DNA from: Cellulosimicrobium cellulans | GTDB taxonomy: Bacteria > Actinomycetota > Actinomycetes > Actinomycetales > Cellulomonadaceae | Reading direction: 5' to 3' | Assembly: GCF_006539945.1 (NCBI RefSeq) | Contig: NZ_BJNZ01000002.1 | Span: 186,001-250,000, forward strand | DNA length: 64,000 nucleotides | Part shown: positions 1 through 8,902 of the stretch, in pieces | Layout: the number at the start of each line of letters is the position of its first letter | How positions within the stretch are numbered: position 1 is the stretch's first letter | Made by a program: the position numbers and the translations under genes | The notes under the pieces: model-generated | Told to the model about the DNA's origin: nothing | The model's database searches: none | The model's input: only the letters and a program-made list of their open reading frames with translations

Positions 1-734
1 CCCGGCGCGACGAGCTGGAGGTCGGCGGTGCTCCGGACCACGACCCCGGGATACTCCGCGAGCTCGGCCTCGAACTGGCGTCCGCGGCTCTCCCCCACCT
101 CGGCCGAGTAGTTCGCCACCGCCCAGAAGAGCGACACCGCGACGAGCGTGAACACCGCCGCCCACTCGGCGAGGCGCGCCCCGACGGACGGCGTCCGCCA
201 CTCGGGTCGGGTCCGCCGCAGCTCCGACCGCCGGGTCTGCACGACGGCGACGAGCGCCAGGACCCCGAGCGCGAGGCACACCGGTGCGACCCAGCTCGGG
301 ACGCCGTCGGCGAGGCCGGTGCCGGGCCAGACGGCCTGGAACAGCCCGAACACGACGAGCACCGTCCCGACCGCACCGATCCCGAGGAGCACACGCGGAC
401 CGGGCCGCCGTGCGCCGGGAGCACGGGTCGACCCGCCCCGCGCCCACAGGGACACGAGCACGACGACCGCCATCGCGGCGAGCGGCAGCAGGAGCCCGTC
501 CTGCGCCTGGACCATGTAGTCCGTCGACGTGAGCTGCAGGGACGTCACGTCCACACCGAAGTAGTAGTAGAAGAACATGGCGCGCTGCCGGCCGAAGAAG
601 TAGAGCAGCCCGGCGATCAGACCTGCGGGCGCCACGATCTCGGTCGCGATCCGAGCGAGGCGCGGCACGTCCGACCTCGGGTCCTCCGTGCTCGGCTCGT
701 CGCTCGTCGCGGGCCGGCGGTCGCTGTCGATCAT
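1..734 (-). CDS. Polytopic membrane protein, C-terminus cut by window edge
   Basis: The frame runs from an ATG at 734 to the window edge without a stop, so about 244 N-terminal residues are seen. After a short charged N-terminus come roughly four to five hydrophobic segments (about residues 25-50, 70-90, 110-135, 145-160 and 185-205), with an aromatic FFYYYFGV stretch in the first and a soluble part beginning near residue 210. No catalytic motif was recognised. The start overlaps the stop of the upstream lipoprotein gene by four bases (ATGA, 731-734), so the two are probably translated together and may act as a membrane-bound pair. Its function is unknown. Confidence 0.75.
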   Translation of the reverse strand, partial: MIDSDRRPATSDEPSTEDPRSDVPRLARIATEIVAPAGLIAGLLYFFGRQRAMFFYYYFGVDVTSLQLTSTDYMVQAQDGLLLPLAAMAVVVLVSLWARGGSTRAPGARRPGPRVLLGIGAVGTVLVVFGLFQAVWPGTGLADGVPSWVAPVCLALGVLALVAVVQTRRSELRRTRPEWRTPSVGARLAEWAAVFTLVAVSLFWAVANYSAEVGESRGRQFEAELAEYPGVVVRSTADLQLVAP

Positions 735-1477
735 GGCGCACCGTCCGTCCCGTCGGCTCCTCCGCCCTCGTGATCCGGGTCTTCACCGTCGTCACCGGGG
801 ACGTCCTCACCGCCGCTCTCGCTGCCTGTCTCCGCGCCAGTCCCGGTCTCCGCGCCGGTCCCGGTCCCGGTCCCGGTCTCGGTCCCGGTCCCGGTCTCGG
901 TCCCGGTCTCCGTCTCGACCCCGGTCCCCGCCTCGGGCTCCTCGACTCCCCCTGGTTCGCCCGTGCCGGGGCTGCAGTCCGCGAGCAGCACGACGGTCGA
1001 GCCGCGTGGGATGGAGAAGCCTCCCTCCCTCCAGGGCGGGTCGGAGCCCAGGTACGTGCAGGCGCTGTCCGCGTCGTCCGCCTCGGGAGGTTCCGAGACG
1101 ACCGTCACGCAGAGCGTCCCGCCGCAGTTGACCGTCATCTCGTCGAGGAAGTCCTGGCGCACACCCGTGAAGGGCAGCCCGTCCTTCTGCGCGGCGGTCG
1201 CCATGGCGACCGGTGATCCCCCGCTCCCGCCACCACCACGGGGACCCTCGGGCTTCTCCGAGCTCTCCGCGTCGGGGAACGTCGGCGGCGAGGTGGTGGC
1301 CTCGTCGGTCGCCTCCGGCTCCACGCTGCTCGACACCTGCTGGGCCGAGCCGTCGGCACCCCAGCTGCACGCTGCGATACCGCACACGACCGCGGTGCTG
1401 AGCAGCACCCCGACGGTCGCGCGTCCTACCCGGTGTCGTCGTCCACCTGGTCCTGCGTCCTGCGTCGCCAGCACCAT
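731..1477 (-). CDS. Putative lipoprotein with Thr-Gly/Glu repeat tail
   Basis: A 248-residue secreted protein. It has an arginine-containing N-terminus, a hydrophobic stretch and a lipobox ending IAAC, so Cys37 would be lipidated and the protein anchored outside the membrane. A low-complexity Ser/Glu/Pro linker leads to a small folded part (about residues 100-175) with four cysteines that could form disulfides. The last 70 residues are a run of Thr-Gly and Thr-Glu dipeptides encoded by a hexamer repeat, then an acidic Gly/Asp tail. A GAGGAGG ribosome site precedes the ATG. The stop overlaps the start of the downstream membrane protein. The fold faintly recalls PASTA-like domains, but this is weak; function unknown. 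Confidence 0.7.
   Translation of the reverse strand: MVLATQDAGPGGRRHRVGRATVGVLLSTAVVCGIAACSWGADGSAQQVSSSVEPEATDEATTSPPTFPDAESSEKPEGPRGGGGSGGSPVAMATAAQKDGLPFTGVRQDFLDEMTVNCGGTLCVTVVSEPPEADDADSACTYLGSDPPWREGGFSIPRGSTVVLLADCSPGTGEPGGVEEPEAGTGVETETGTETGTGTETGTGTGTGAETGTGAETGSESGGEDVPGDDGEDPDHEGGGADGTDGAP
839..925. repeat. Hexamer minisatellite (CGGTCC/CGGTCT) inside the lipoprotein gene
   Basis: About a dozen imperfect copies of a six-base unit CGGTCY in tandem. On the coding strand they give alternating Gly/Thr/Glu codons and encode the repeat tail of the lipoprotein. Copy number in such a tract can change by slippage without a frameshift, because the unit is two codons long. Confidence 0.8.
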
Positions 1478-1555
1478 CGCTCGGCCCTCCTCATGATCCT
1501 CATACGACGAGGGAGACGGCTCGCGAACGGGGTGATACGGCGGGTCCGTCCTGAT

Positions 1556-4500
1556 TCAGTGGAAGTCGCGCGACGTCGTCGCGACCTGGAGCGAGAGCGG
1601 GGCGAGGTGCTCCGCGACGAGGTTCGTGGCGCCGTCGGCCCGCTCGAGCCGCCCGCGCACGACGAGCGCCGCGGACCCGCGCGCGACCTTCCGGAACCGC
1701 TGCCACAGCCCGGGCGAGCACACGACGTTGAGGATTCCCGTCTCGTCCTCGAGCGACAGGAACGTCACGCCTCCTGCGGTCCCGGGGCGTTGGCGGTGCG
1801 TCACGACCCCGCCCACGGCGACGCGCGACGACGGGTGCGGGCGCGTCCCCGGCTCCTCGCCCGCCGCGCGCTCCGCCTCGTCGACCTGCTCGATCTCGCG
1901 TGACACCTCGACCGCGCCGACGACGGTGAGCACGCCCGCCGCGGTCAGGCCGTCCCGCACGTACTGCGTCGGGTAGGAGTCGGCGGACACGCCCGTGGCC
2001 CAGACGTCCGCGACGGCCGTCTCGACGTCGGTCATGCCGGGCAGCGCCGGGGCCTCGACCCCGACGCTCACGCCCGGCAGCGTCCCCGGGCCCTCCTGTG
2101 CGAGCGCGCCCGCCGCCCACAGCGCCTCGCGCCGCGTCACGCCGAGGCAGTCCGTCGCCCCGGCGGTGGCGAGCCCTTCGAGCTGGGCCGTCGTGAGGTC
2201 GACGCGCCGCACGAGGTCGCGCAGATCGCTGAACGGCCGCCCCTCCCCCGGTGCCCCGCGGGCCGCGACGACCCGCTCGGCCGCGTCCTTCCCGAGCCCG
2301 CGCACGCTGGCGAGCCCGAGCCGCACCGCGAGCGTCAGGTCGGGCTCCGGCCCGAACGCGGTGTCGATCTTCACCCTCTCGCCGAGCATGCGGCTGTCGC
2401 CCGTCAGGGCGCCAGGGCGGCCGGTATCCGCATGGTCGGCAGACGCAGCCGCACGGTCGGGCGCAGCCGCACGGTCGGCCGGCAGCCGCTCGACCGTCGC
2501 CTCGACGTCGGACGCGTTGACGTCGGGACGCAGCACGGTGACGCCGTGCCGGCGCGCGTCGGCGACGAGCGACTGGGGCGAGTAGAACCCCATGGGCTGC
2601 GCCGCGAGCAGCCCCGCGTAGAACGCGGCGGGGTGGTGCACCTTGAGCCACGAGCTCGCGTAGACGAGGAACGCGAACGAGTACGCGTGCGACTCGGGGA
2701 AGCCGAAGTCGGCGAACGCCTTGAGCTTGTCGTAGATCTCCTCGCGCACGGCCGGGTCGGTGACGCCCTTCTTGCGCATCCCGTCCATGAGCCGCCCGCG
2801 CAGCTCTTCCATGCGCTCGACGGACCGCTTGGACCCCATCGCGCGCCGGAGCTGGTCGGACTCCTTCGGGGAGAAGCCCGCGACGTCGATCGCCATCTGC
2901 ATGAGCTGCTCCTGGAACAGCGGCACGCCGAGCGTCTTGCCGAGCGACTTCTCCAGCAGCGGGTGCAGGAACGTCACCTCTTCCCGCTTGCGCGCGCGGT
3001 TGATGTACGGGTGCACGGACCCGCCCTGGATGGGACCCGGGCGGATGAGGGCGACCTCGATGACGATGTCGTAGAAGTTCCGCGGTTGCAGTCGCGGGAG
3101 CGTCGCCATCTGCGCGCGCGACTCGACCTGGAACACGCCCACGGTGTCGGCCGCGCACAGCAGGTCGTACACCGCCGGGTCGTCCTCGGGCAGCGTGTGC
3201 AGCGCGAGGCGCGGGCCGCCCTCGTGCCGCTCGACCAGGTCGAACCCGATGCGCAGCGCCGTGAGCATCCCGAGGCCCAGGAGGTCGAACTTCACGAGAC
3301 CCGCGTCCGCGCAGTCCTCCTTGTCCCACTGGAGGACCGTGCGCCCCTCCATGCGCGCCCACTCGACGGGGCACACCTCGATGACGGGGCGGTCGCACAT
3401 GACCATGCCGCCCGAGTGGATGCCCAGGTGCCGCGGGAGCCGCAGCATCCGGTCGGCCAGGTCGAGCACCGCGTCCGGGATCTCGCCCTCCTGCGCGGCC
3501 GACGGCGGCCGGTGCGCGGGCACGACGTCGTGCGTGTCGTCCGCGCGCAGGACCTCGCCCTCGTCCACGGCGAGCGGGTCGACGACGCGCGCGCCCCGGC
3601 CGCTCAGGTCGGGCGACCAGTCGCGGCTCCCCCACAGCCGTGCCGTCGCGGCGTCCTTCCGGGCGGTCCGCGTCGTGACCGGCGACGCGGCCGGGCCGGC
3701 GGCGGGCCCCGGGGTCTTCGCCGCGATCGCCCGCTCCTTCGCCGCGCGGTCGGCCGCGGGCGACGACGGGTCGGGGCCGCGCAGCGACCCCCAGCGCTCG
3801 ATGGACTTGCTCCACGCGTCGGCCTGTCCGACGTCGTACCCGAGCGCCCGGGCCGCGTCGCGGACGGCGGACTTGGGCCGGTAGGAGATGACGTTCGCGA
3901 CCTGCGCGGCGTGCGTGCGCCCGAACGTCCCGTAGACGTGCTGGATGACCTCCTCGCGCCGCCCCGACTCGATGTCGACGTCGATGTCCGGCGGGCCGTC
4001 GCGCTCGGGCGCGAGGAAGCGCTCGAACAGCAGACCGTGCTTCACCGCGTCGACGGCCGTGATGCCGAGCGCGTAGCAGACCGCGGAGTTCGCGGCCGAC
4101 CCGCGGCCCTGCGCGAGGATCCCGTTCACCCGACAGAACTCGACGAGGTCGTAGACGACGAGGAAGTACCCCGGGAAGTGCAGGTCCTCGATGACGCGCA
4201 GCTCGTGGTCGATCTGCGCCCACGCGCCCGCGACCGTCTCCTGGCCGCGCGGCCCGTACCGGTTCTCGCCGCCGCGGCGCACGAGCTCGCGCAGCCACGT
4301 GGCCTCCGTGTGCTCCTCTGGCACGGGGTACGGCGGGAGGTCGGGCGCGACGAGGTGCAGGTCGAACGCGCACTCGTCCCCGAGCGCTGCGGCCGTCGCG
4401 ACGGCCTGCGGATGCCGGTGGTGGCGTGCGAGCATCTCCGTCGCCGTGCGCAGGTGCGTCGTCGGGGCGCCGGGGAGCCACCCGTCGAGGTCGTCGAGCG

Positions 4501-5239
4501 ACGAGCGGGCGCGCACCGCGGCGAGCGCCCCGGCGAGATCGGCGTCGCGCGGGTTGGCGTAGTGCGCGGCGGTCGTCGCGACGAGCGGCAGGCGGGCGTC
4601 CGCGGCGAGGTCCGCGAGCGCCGCGTGCAGGTCGGCGTCGCGCGGGTCGTCGGTCGCGGTGATCTCGACGGCTACGTTGTCCCTGCCGAACACGGCGACG
4701 AGCCGGCCGAGCTCGCGGCGGGCCGCGGCGCGCCCGGAGGTGACGAGCGCCCGCCGGACGGAGCCCTTGCGGCAGCCGGTGAGCACGAGCCACTCGCCCG
4801 CGCCCTGCGCGCCGAGCGCGTCGAGGTCGTAGCGGGCGGCACCCTTGGTCCCGGTCGCGAGGTGCGCGGTGGCGATCGCGCTCGACAGGTTGCGGTAGCC
4901 CTGCGCCCCCCGCGCGAGGACGAGCAGGTGGGTCGAGCGCGGGTCGGGCAGCCCGGTGGGAGGGTCGAGCACGGGCGGTCCCGCGGGCGTACGCCCGTGC
5001 TCGACGACGGGCAGGTGCAGCTCGGCGCCGAAGATCGTGGGCAGCCCGACCTTGCGCGCGGCCTCCGCGAACCGCACGACCCCGTACAGGCCGTCGTGGT
5101 CGGTGACCGCGAGCGCCGACAGCCCGAGCCGCGCGCCCTCGGCGGCGAGCTCCTCGGGGTGCGACGCGCCGTCGAGGAAGCTGAACGCGGAGTGGGCGTG
5201 CAGCTCGGCGTACCGGGGGGCGGCCGTCCGGTCAGTCAT
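1556..5239 (-). CDS. dnaE2: Error-prone DNA polymerase III alpha subunit DnaE2 (ImuC)
   Basis: Catalytic subunit of the damage-inducible mutasome; with ImuA' and ImuB it copies damaged DNA at the price of mutations. The 1227 residues start with a PHP domain (HAHSAFSFLDG, residues 14-24). The polymerase core carries the metal-binding PDIDVDIE motif near residues 417-424 and the finger segment around LFQEQLMQMA. A C-terminal OB-fold region follows. The protein is longer than most DnaE2 (about 1050-1170 residues) because of two Ala/Arg/Pro-rich inserts near residues 490-530 and 920-950. The start overlaps the imuB stop by eight bases. Expression should follow the LexA box upstream of imuA'. Confidence 0.97.
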   Translation of the reverse strand: MTDRTAAPRYAELHAHSAFSFLDGASHPEELAAEGARLGLSALAVTDHDGLYGVVRFAEAARKVGLPTIFGAELHLPVVEHGRTPAGPPVLDPPTGLPDPRSTHLLVLARGAQGYRNLSSAIATAHLATGTKGAARYDLDALGAQGAGEWLVLTGCRKGSVRRALVTSGRAAARRELGRLVAVFGRDNVAVEITATDDPRDADLHAALADLAADARLPLVATTAAHYANPRDADLAGALAAVRARSSLDDLDGWLPGAPTTHLRTATEMLARHHRHPQAVATAAALGDECAFDLHLVAPDLPPYPVPEEHTEATWLRELVRRGGENRYGPRGQETVAGAWAQIDHELRVIEDLHFPGYFLVVYDLVEFCRVNGILAQGRGSAANSAVCYALGITAVDAVKHGLLFERFLAPERDGPPDIDVDIESGRREEVIQHVYGTFGRTHAAQVANVISYRPKSAVRDAARALGYDVGQADAWSKSIERWGSLRGPDPSSPAADRAAKERAIAAKTPGPAAGPAASPVTTRTARKDAATARLWGSRDWSPDLSGRGARVVDPLAVDEGEVLRADDTHDVVPAHRPPSAAQEGEIPDAVLDLADRMLRLPRHLGIHSGGMVMCDRPVIEVCPVEWARMEGRTVLQWDKEDCADAGLVKFDLLGLGMLTALRIGFDLVERHEGGPRLALHTLPEDDPAVYDLLCAADTVGVFQVESRAQMATLPRLQPRNFYDIVIEVALIRPGPIQGGSVHPYINRARKREEVTFLHPLLEKSLGKTLGVPLFQEQLMQMAIDVAGFSPKESDQLRRAMGSKRSVERMEELRGRLMDGMRKKGVTDPAVREEIYDKLKAFADFGFPESHAYSFAFLVYASSWLKVHHPAAFYAGLLAAQPMGFYSPQSLVADARRHGVTVLRPDVNASDVEATVERLPADRAAAPDRAAASADHADTGRPGALTGDSRMLGERVKIDTAFGPEPDLTLAVRLGLASVRGLGKDAAERVVAARGAPGEGRPFSDLRDLVRRVDLTTAQLEGLATAGATDCLGVTRREALWAAGALAQEGPGTLPGVSVGVEAPALPGMTDVETAVADVWATGVSADSYPTQYVRDGLTAAGVLTVVGAVEVSREIEQVDEAERAAGEEPGTRPHPSSRVAVGGVVTHRQRPGTAGGVTFLSLEDETGILNVVCSPGLWQRFRKVARGSAALVVRGRLERADGATNLVAEHLAPLSLQVATTSRDFH

Positions 5240-6947
5240 AGAGGCCCTCCACGGTCCAGCGCCCGCGGGCGCTCGCGAGGAGGAGCCCGCGGCCGTCGTC
5301 GAGCAGGACCTGCACGTGCACCCGGCGACGCGGCGCGGGGGTCCACCAGCGCTCGGCGAGCGGCCACGGCCCGGCCCAGTCCACGACGGCGCGCGCGGCC
5401 CCCGGGCCAGGCAGCGCCGCCTCGTCCCGGGGCGTCGCCGGGCGGCGCGGACGCTCCTCCGGGACGGCGGCGGGCCACCGCACGGTCGCGGGCTCGCCGC
5501 TCATCGCGAGGCGCGCGTCGACGACGACGGGCCGCCCCGCGGCGTCGAGCACGACGACGTCCTGCGGCTCGACGGGCACGACCGCCGGCGCGGGGCTCGG
5601 CAGCGCGCCAGGCCACGGCAGGGCCGGGTCGCGCGGGCGCGCGACGTCCTCCCCGAACGGCACGAGGTGCACGCGGTCGGTCGCGTCGCGACCGCCCTGG
5701 ACCTCGACGCGCAGGACGGCGTCGCCGCCGAGGATCCCCTGCACGCGCCCGAGCGCGCGGTGGGCGCGCGCGTCCTCGCCGCTCGACGCGCCCCACAGAC
5801 GCGGCTGCTCCGCCCCCGCCGGGACGACCTCCTCGGCCGTGAGGGACAGGCGGGCCAGCGGCGCGACGTCGGGCACGACGTCGGCCCCGCCGGGCGAGCC
5901 GTGCTCGCCCCCACGACGCGCGGCCCGGGCCGCGCGCCCGGCGCGGACGGACGTGGTGGTGAGCCAGCCCTCGAGCTGCCACCGGACCTTGTCCGTGAGG
6001 CGCGCCGGGCTCATCGCGCCCGGCCCGTCGAGCCGCCAGGTGCGCTCGAGGTCGTCGCCCTCGACGGTCCGCGCGGTGATGCGCAGCCGCCCGGCGACGA
6101 GCGAGCGCGCGACGAGCTGGTCGTGCAGGTCCTCGGAGAGCCGGCGCGCGGCGAAGGTCGCGACGTCGACCCGCTCGGCGGGCGGGTCGAGCTCGGCGCT
6201 CACCGCGACGTCGGGCTCGACGCGGCGCCGCGCGGGCGGGCGCAGGTCCTCGCCGCGCGCGAGCCGGTGCGCCCACGCACCGAGGTCGCCGAAGCGTCCC
6301 TCGACGGTCGCGGGCGGCAGGGCCGCGAGCGCCCCGAGGGTCCGCACGCCGAGCCGGCCCAGGAGGTCCACGAGCTCGTCGACCGCGACGGCGGCGTCCG
6401 GCCGGGCGGTGACGTGCACGAGGTCGCGCGCCGGCCGGGGCGCGAGGAACGCGGCGGAGCGGCCGGGCGGGACGACGGCGGCGTCCCGTGCGGCGAGCAC
6501 GGCGGCGAGGATGCCGTCGGCGACGCCCACCTGGCTCTCGTGCCCGGTGCGCTCGGCGACGCGCGCGACGAGCGCCTCCGCGAGCGCGGCGTCGGACCCG
6601 TGGTACCGGCTCGCCCCGGCGGCGGGCAGGAGCAGCAGGCCGGGGCGGGTGATCTCCAGCCCCGCGACGACGGTCTCGGCCGCGAGCGCGACGGGCTCGA
6701 ACTCGCGGGCGTCGCGCGCGTCGTCGACGTCGAGCAGCTCGAGCTCGGGGCAGCACTCGCGGGCCCGGCGGCGGCGCATGCCGCGGCGCACGCCCTGGGC
6801 GCGCGCGGTCGCGGAGACGGCGACGACGCGGCGGCCGTCGTGCGTCGCGGCGGGGACGTGCGCGGGGACGTCGCGCACCGCCATCGCCGCGAGCACCGGC
6901 CAGTCCGGCACCCACAGGGCCGCCGTGCGGGTCGGGCTCGTGCTCAT
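5232..6947 (-). CDS. imuB: ImuB, catalytically inactive Y-family polymerase homologue
   Basis: Bridging subunit of the DnaE2 mutasome; in mycobacteria ImuB contacts the beta clamp, ImuA' and DnaE2. The 571-residue protein has the Y-family outline: palm/finger part in the first 240 residues, a helix-hairpin region (LGRLGVRTLGALAALP) and a little-finger region. The N-terminal metal-binding site is lost: where active family members have DxDxFF, this one reads WVPDWPVLAA. This agrees with a structural rather than catalytic role. ATG overlaps the imuA' stop (6944-6947), and the 3' end overlaps dnaE2, so all three are one operon. Confidence 0.95.
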   Translation of the reverse strand: MSTSPTRTAALWVPDWPVLAAMAVRDVPAHVPAATHDGRRVVAVSATARAQGVRRGMRRRRARECCPELELLDVDDARDAREFEPVALAAETVVAGLEITRPGLLLLPAAGASRYHGSDAALAEALVARVAERTGHESQVGVADGILAAVLAARDAAVVPPGRSAAFLAPRPARDLVHVTARPDAAVAVDELVDLLGRLGVRTLGALAALPPATVEGRFGDLGAWAHRLARGEDLRPPARRRVEPDVAVSAELDPPAERVDVATFAARRLSEDLHDQLVARSLVAGRLRITARTVEGDDLERTWRLDGPGAMSPARLTDKVRWQLEGWLTTTSVRAGRAARAARRGGEHGSPGGADVVPDVAPLARLSLTAEEVVPAGAEQPRLWGASSGEDARAHRALGRVQGILGGDAVLRVEVQGGRDATDRVHLVPFGEDVARPRDPALPWPGALPSPAPAVVPVEPQDVVVLDAAGRPVVVDARLAMSGEPATVRWPAAVPEERPRRPATPRDEAALPGPGAARAVVDWAGPWPLAERWWTPAPRRRVHVQVLLDDGRGLLLASARGRWTVEGLYD

Positions 6948-7939
6948 CCGACGAGCCGGAGCCGGGAGGGCCGGTCGGGGTCATCGACGTGGGCGGGGAC
7001 GGGGCCGGCCTCGGCGGCACCGGTCTCGGCGGCGGGCCGGGTGCCCCGGGCGTCCTCGGCGAGGAACGCGGGCCAGTCCTCGTGGGCGAGCGGGAGCTCG
7101 ACCTCGACCCGCGTGGGGCGTGCGGCGCCCCCGCGGCCCGCGCGCTCGACGACGAGCGTGCGGCGGCGCAGCCAGCCCGCCCCGCGGTCCGCGCCGGACC
7201 AGCCGCCGCCCGTCACCGTGAGCGCGACGTGCGCGCCCGGCCACGTCGTGGCCGCGACGAGCAGCGCCCCGCGCTCGCGTGCGCGGCCGGTGAGGCGACG
7301 CCGGTCGGTGTCGGTGAGGGCGGCGTCGGGCCCGACGACCACGACGTCCAGGCCGTCGACGAGCGCCGCGATCGCGAGCGCCGCGTCCGGCCCGGGCCGC
7401 GGGACGAGGACGACGCGGTCGAGGTCCGCGCCGACGTCGGCGGCCGCGAGCAGCCCGACCGCGGGGAACCCGACGGCGGCGGTCCACGCCCCGGCCCGCG
7501 ACGGTCGCGCGACGAGCGCGAGCAGGAGGCTCGTCGACCCGCGCACCGCGACCACCGTGCCGCGCTGGAGCCCGCCCAGCGGCAGGAGCGGGACGAGCGC
7601 GTCGTGCACCGGCCACACCTGCTCGTCCGGGATCGCGTCCCGGCTCGGGTCCCGCATCGCGACGTGGCGGCCGCGGGAGCGCGCCGGGCGCTCGGCCGGC
7701 GCGACAGGGGTCGGCCGGACGCCCGCCGGCGAGGAGACGTCGGCAGGCGGGACCGTGTCGGCGAGCGGGACGGCGTCGGCGAGCGGGACGGCGGGCGCGA
7801 CGACCGGGCGGTGTCGGCGGACGCCCGTACGCTCCTCCGCACGGCGCAGGACGGCGCGGGCGCGCTCGGCCTTGTCGACGGCCACGGCCGTCGGGCCTGG
7901 TGTCCCCGCCCGTTCGGCGGGGTCGGCGAGAAGGGTCAT
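6944..7939 (-). CDS. imuA': ImuA', RecA-fold accessory factor of the SOS mutasome
   Basis: First gene of the SOS cassette, 331 residues, with a RecA/SulA-like fold predicted from the family. The nucleotide-binding loop is degenerate (VVAVRGSTSLLLALV, near residues 130-145, lacks GKT), as usual for ImuA'. Residues about 45-70 hold an imperfect repeat of the pentamer VPLAD, which looks like a flexible linker. GGGAGG stands just before the ATG. The perfect SOS box lies about 80 bases upstream, so this gene should lead the LexA-controlled transcript. Confidence 0.9.
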   Translation of the reverse strand: MTLLADPAERAGTPGPTAVAVDKAERARAVLRRAEERTGVRRHRPVVAPAVPLADAVPLADTVPPADVSSPAGVRPTPVAPAERPARSRGRHVAMRDPSRDAIPDEQVWPVHDALVPLLPLGGLQRGTVVAVRGSTSLLLALVARPSRAGAWTAAVGFPAVGLLAAADVGADLDRVVLVPRPGPDAALAIAALVDGLDVVVVGPDAALTDTDRRRLTGRARERGALLVAATTWPGAHVALTVTGGGWSGADRGAGWLRRRTLVVERAGRGGAARPTRVEVELPLAHEDWPAFLAEDARGTRPAAETGAAEAGPVPAHVDDPDRPSRLRLVG

Positions 7940-8019
7940 CTCGCCTCCCGGGATGCTGCTCGGACGGGACGCGCACCGCGCGTCGACTGCTGGGGGCGTC
8001 GTTCTGCACCCGCCATCGT

Positions 8020-8035
8020 TCGAACAGACGTTCGA
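8020..8035. promoter_or_regulatory. LexA-binding SOS box
   Basis: TCGAACAGACGTTCGA is a perfect match to the actinobacterial SOS consensus TCGAAC-N4-GTTCGA, and the symmetry extends two more bases on each side. It lies about 80 bases before the imuA' start and should repress the cassette until DNA damage triggers LexA cleavage. Confidence 0.93.
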
Positions 8036-8132
8036 ACACTTCCAGTGAACGACCGCCGCCGCGGGGTGTCAACTCCGCAGGTGAGGGCCGTCGGCTTCGT
8101 CCGAGATGCCCGCCGCAACTCTCGACCGTCGC

Positions 8133-8156
8133 TCGAGGGTTGACCCCAACCCTCGA
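8133..8156. promoter_or_regulatory. Inverted repeat, possible operator
   Basis: Two perfect 9-base arms, TCGAGGGTT and AACCCTCGA, separated by six bases. It sits between the LexA box and the YbaK-family gene. It could be an operator of an unknown regulator or a small hairpin; no family is suggested by the sequence. Confidence 0.4.
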
Positions 8157-8297
8157 CCTCTACCTGAACCTCCTCTCCCGCCGAACGTGGGGTCGCCGCC
8201 CGTCCGACGTGCGGCACGCGCCATGACCGCATGCCTCGGCGGGCGCAGGGGGATGCTCGGCACCCGGTCCTCGCCCGCACGAGCAGTCCCGGGATGG

Positions 8298-8303
8298 CAG
8301 GCT
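8298..8303 (+). promoter_or_regulatory. Putative -10 of a leaderless promoter (YbaK-family gene)
   Basis: CAGGCT ends six bases before the ATG at 8310 and no Shine-Dalgarno sequence is present. The spacing matches the leaderless pattern seen at many genes here. Confidence 0.4.
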
Positions 8304-8309
8304 GACGCC

Positions 8310-8891
8310 ATGGACGCCCGCACGACCCTGCCCACGCTCGGCTCGCTCACCTGGGAGCCGGCGCTCGACCACCTCGACCTCGTCGCCCCTGTGACCGCCG
8401 ACGCGCTGCGCCGCTGGGCCGAGGCCGACCCGGACGTCGCGGCGCTCGTCGCCGTGACGGAGATCGACCCCGACCTCGCGGACACCGCGACCCTCAACGC
8501 CGCGTTCGACCTGCCCGTCGAGGCGTCGGCGAACTGCGTCGTCGTGGGCGGCGCACGCGCGGGCGACGAGCGGGTCGCCGCCGCCGTGGTGCGCGCGCAC
8601 ACGCGTGCCGACGTCAACACGCGCCTCCGCAAGCTGCTCGACGTGCGCAAGGCGTCGTTCCTGCCGACCGACCGCGCGACGGCCGAGTCCGGGATGGAGT
8701 ACGGCGGCATCACGCCCGTCGGGCTGCCGGGCGGGTGGCGCGTGCTCGTGGACTCGCGCGTCGTGACCGACGGCGCGCTCGCGCTGATCGGCAGCGGCGT
8801 GCGGCGCTCGAAGCTGCTCCTCCCCGGTGACCTTCTCGGGCGTCTGCCCGGCGTCGAGGTCGTCGAGGACCTGGCGACCCCGGCCGCCTGA
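8310..8891 (+). CDS. YbaK/EbsC-family aminoacyl-tRNA deacylase-like protein
   Basis: A 193-residue protein of the YbaK/prolyl-tRNA synthetase-associated domain family, whose members hydrolyse mischarged tRNAs such as Cys- or Ala-tRNAPro. Seen features: an N-terminal extension, the conserved core with NCVVVGG and VNTRLRKLLDVRKASF, where the basic/aromatic stretch matches the substrate pocket of the family, and a C-terminal GGWRVLVD segment with GSGVRRSKLLL. The start at 8310 is preferred over upstream in-frame ATGs (8223, 8253) because the family begins near here and a -10-like element lies six bases upstream. The amino-acid specificity cannot be read from sequence. Confidence 0.85.
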   Translation: MDARTTLPTLGSLTWEPALDHLDLVAPVTADALRRWAEADPDVAALVAVTEIDPDLADTATLNAAFDLPVEASANCVVVGGARAGDERVAAAVVRAHTRADVNTRLRKLLDVRKASFLPTDRATAESGMEYGGITPVGLPGGWRVLVDSRVVTDGALALIGSGVRRSKLLLPGDLLGRLPGVEVVEDLATPAA

Positions 8892-8902
8892 CCGCCCCAC
8901 AT

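Larger units (their letters stand above)
7940..8309. other. Divergent intergenic region, imuA' / YbaK-family gene
   Basis: A 370-base gap between divergent genes. It holds the LexA box (8020-8035), a separate 9-base inverted repeat (8133-8156) and a -10-like CAGGCT at 8298-8303. No convincing coding frame was seen; one open frame runs in from 8106 but lacks a ribosome site and any recognisable N-terminal sequence. Confidence 0.7.

Noticed and set aside
2432-5842. Very long plus-strand open frames opposite dnaE2 and imuB
   Set aside because: They arise from the third-position GC bias of the real minus-strand genes, have Arg/Val/Asp-rich composition and match no family.
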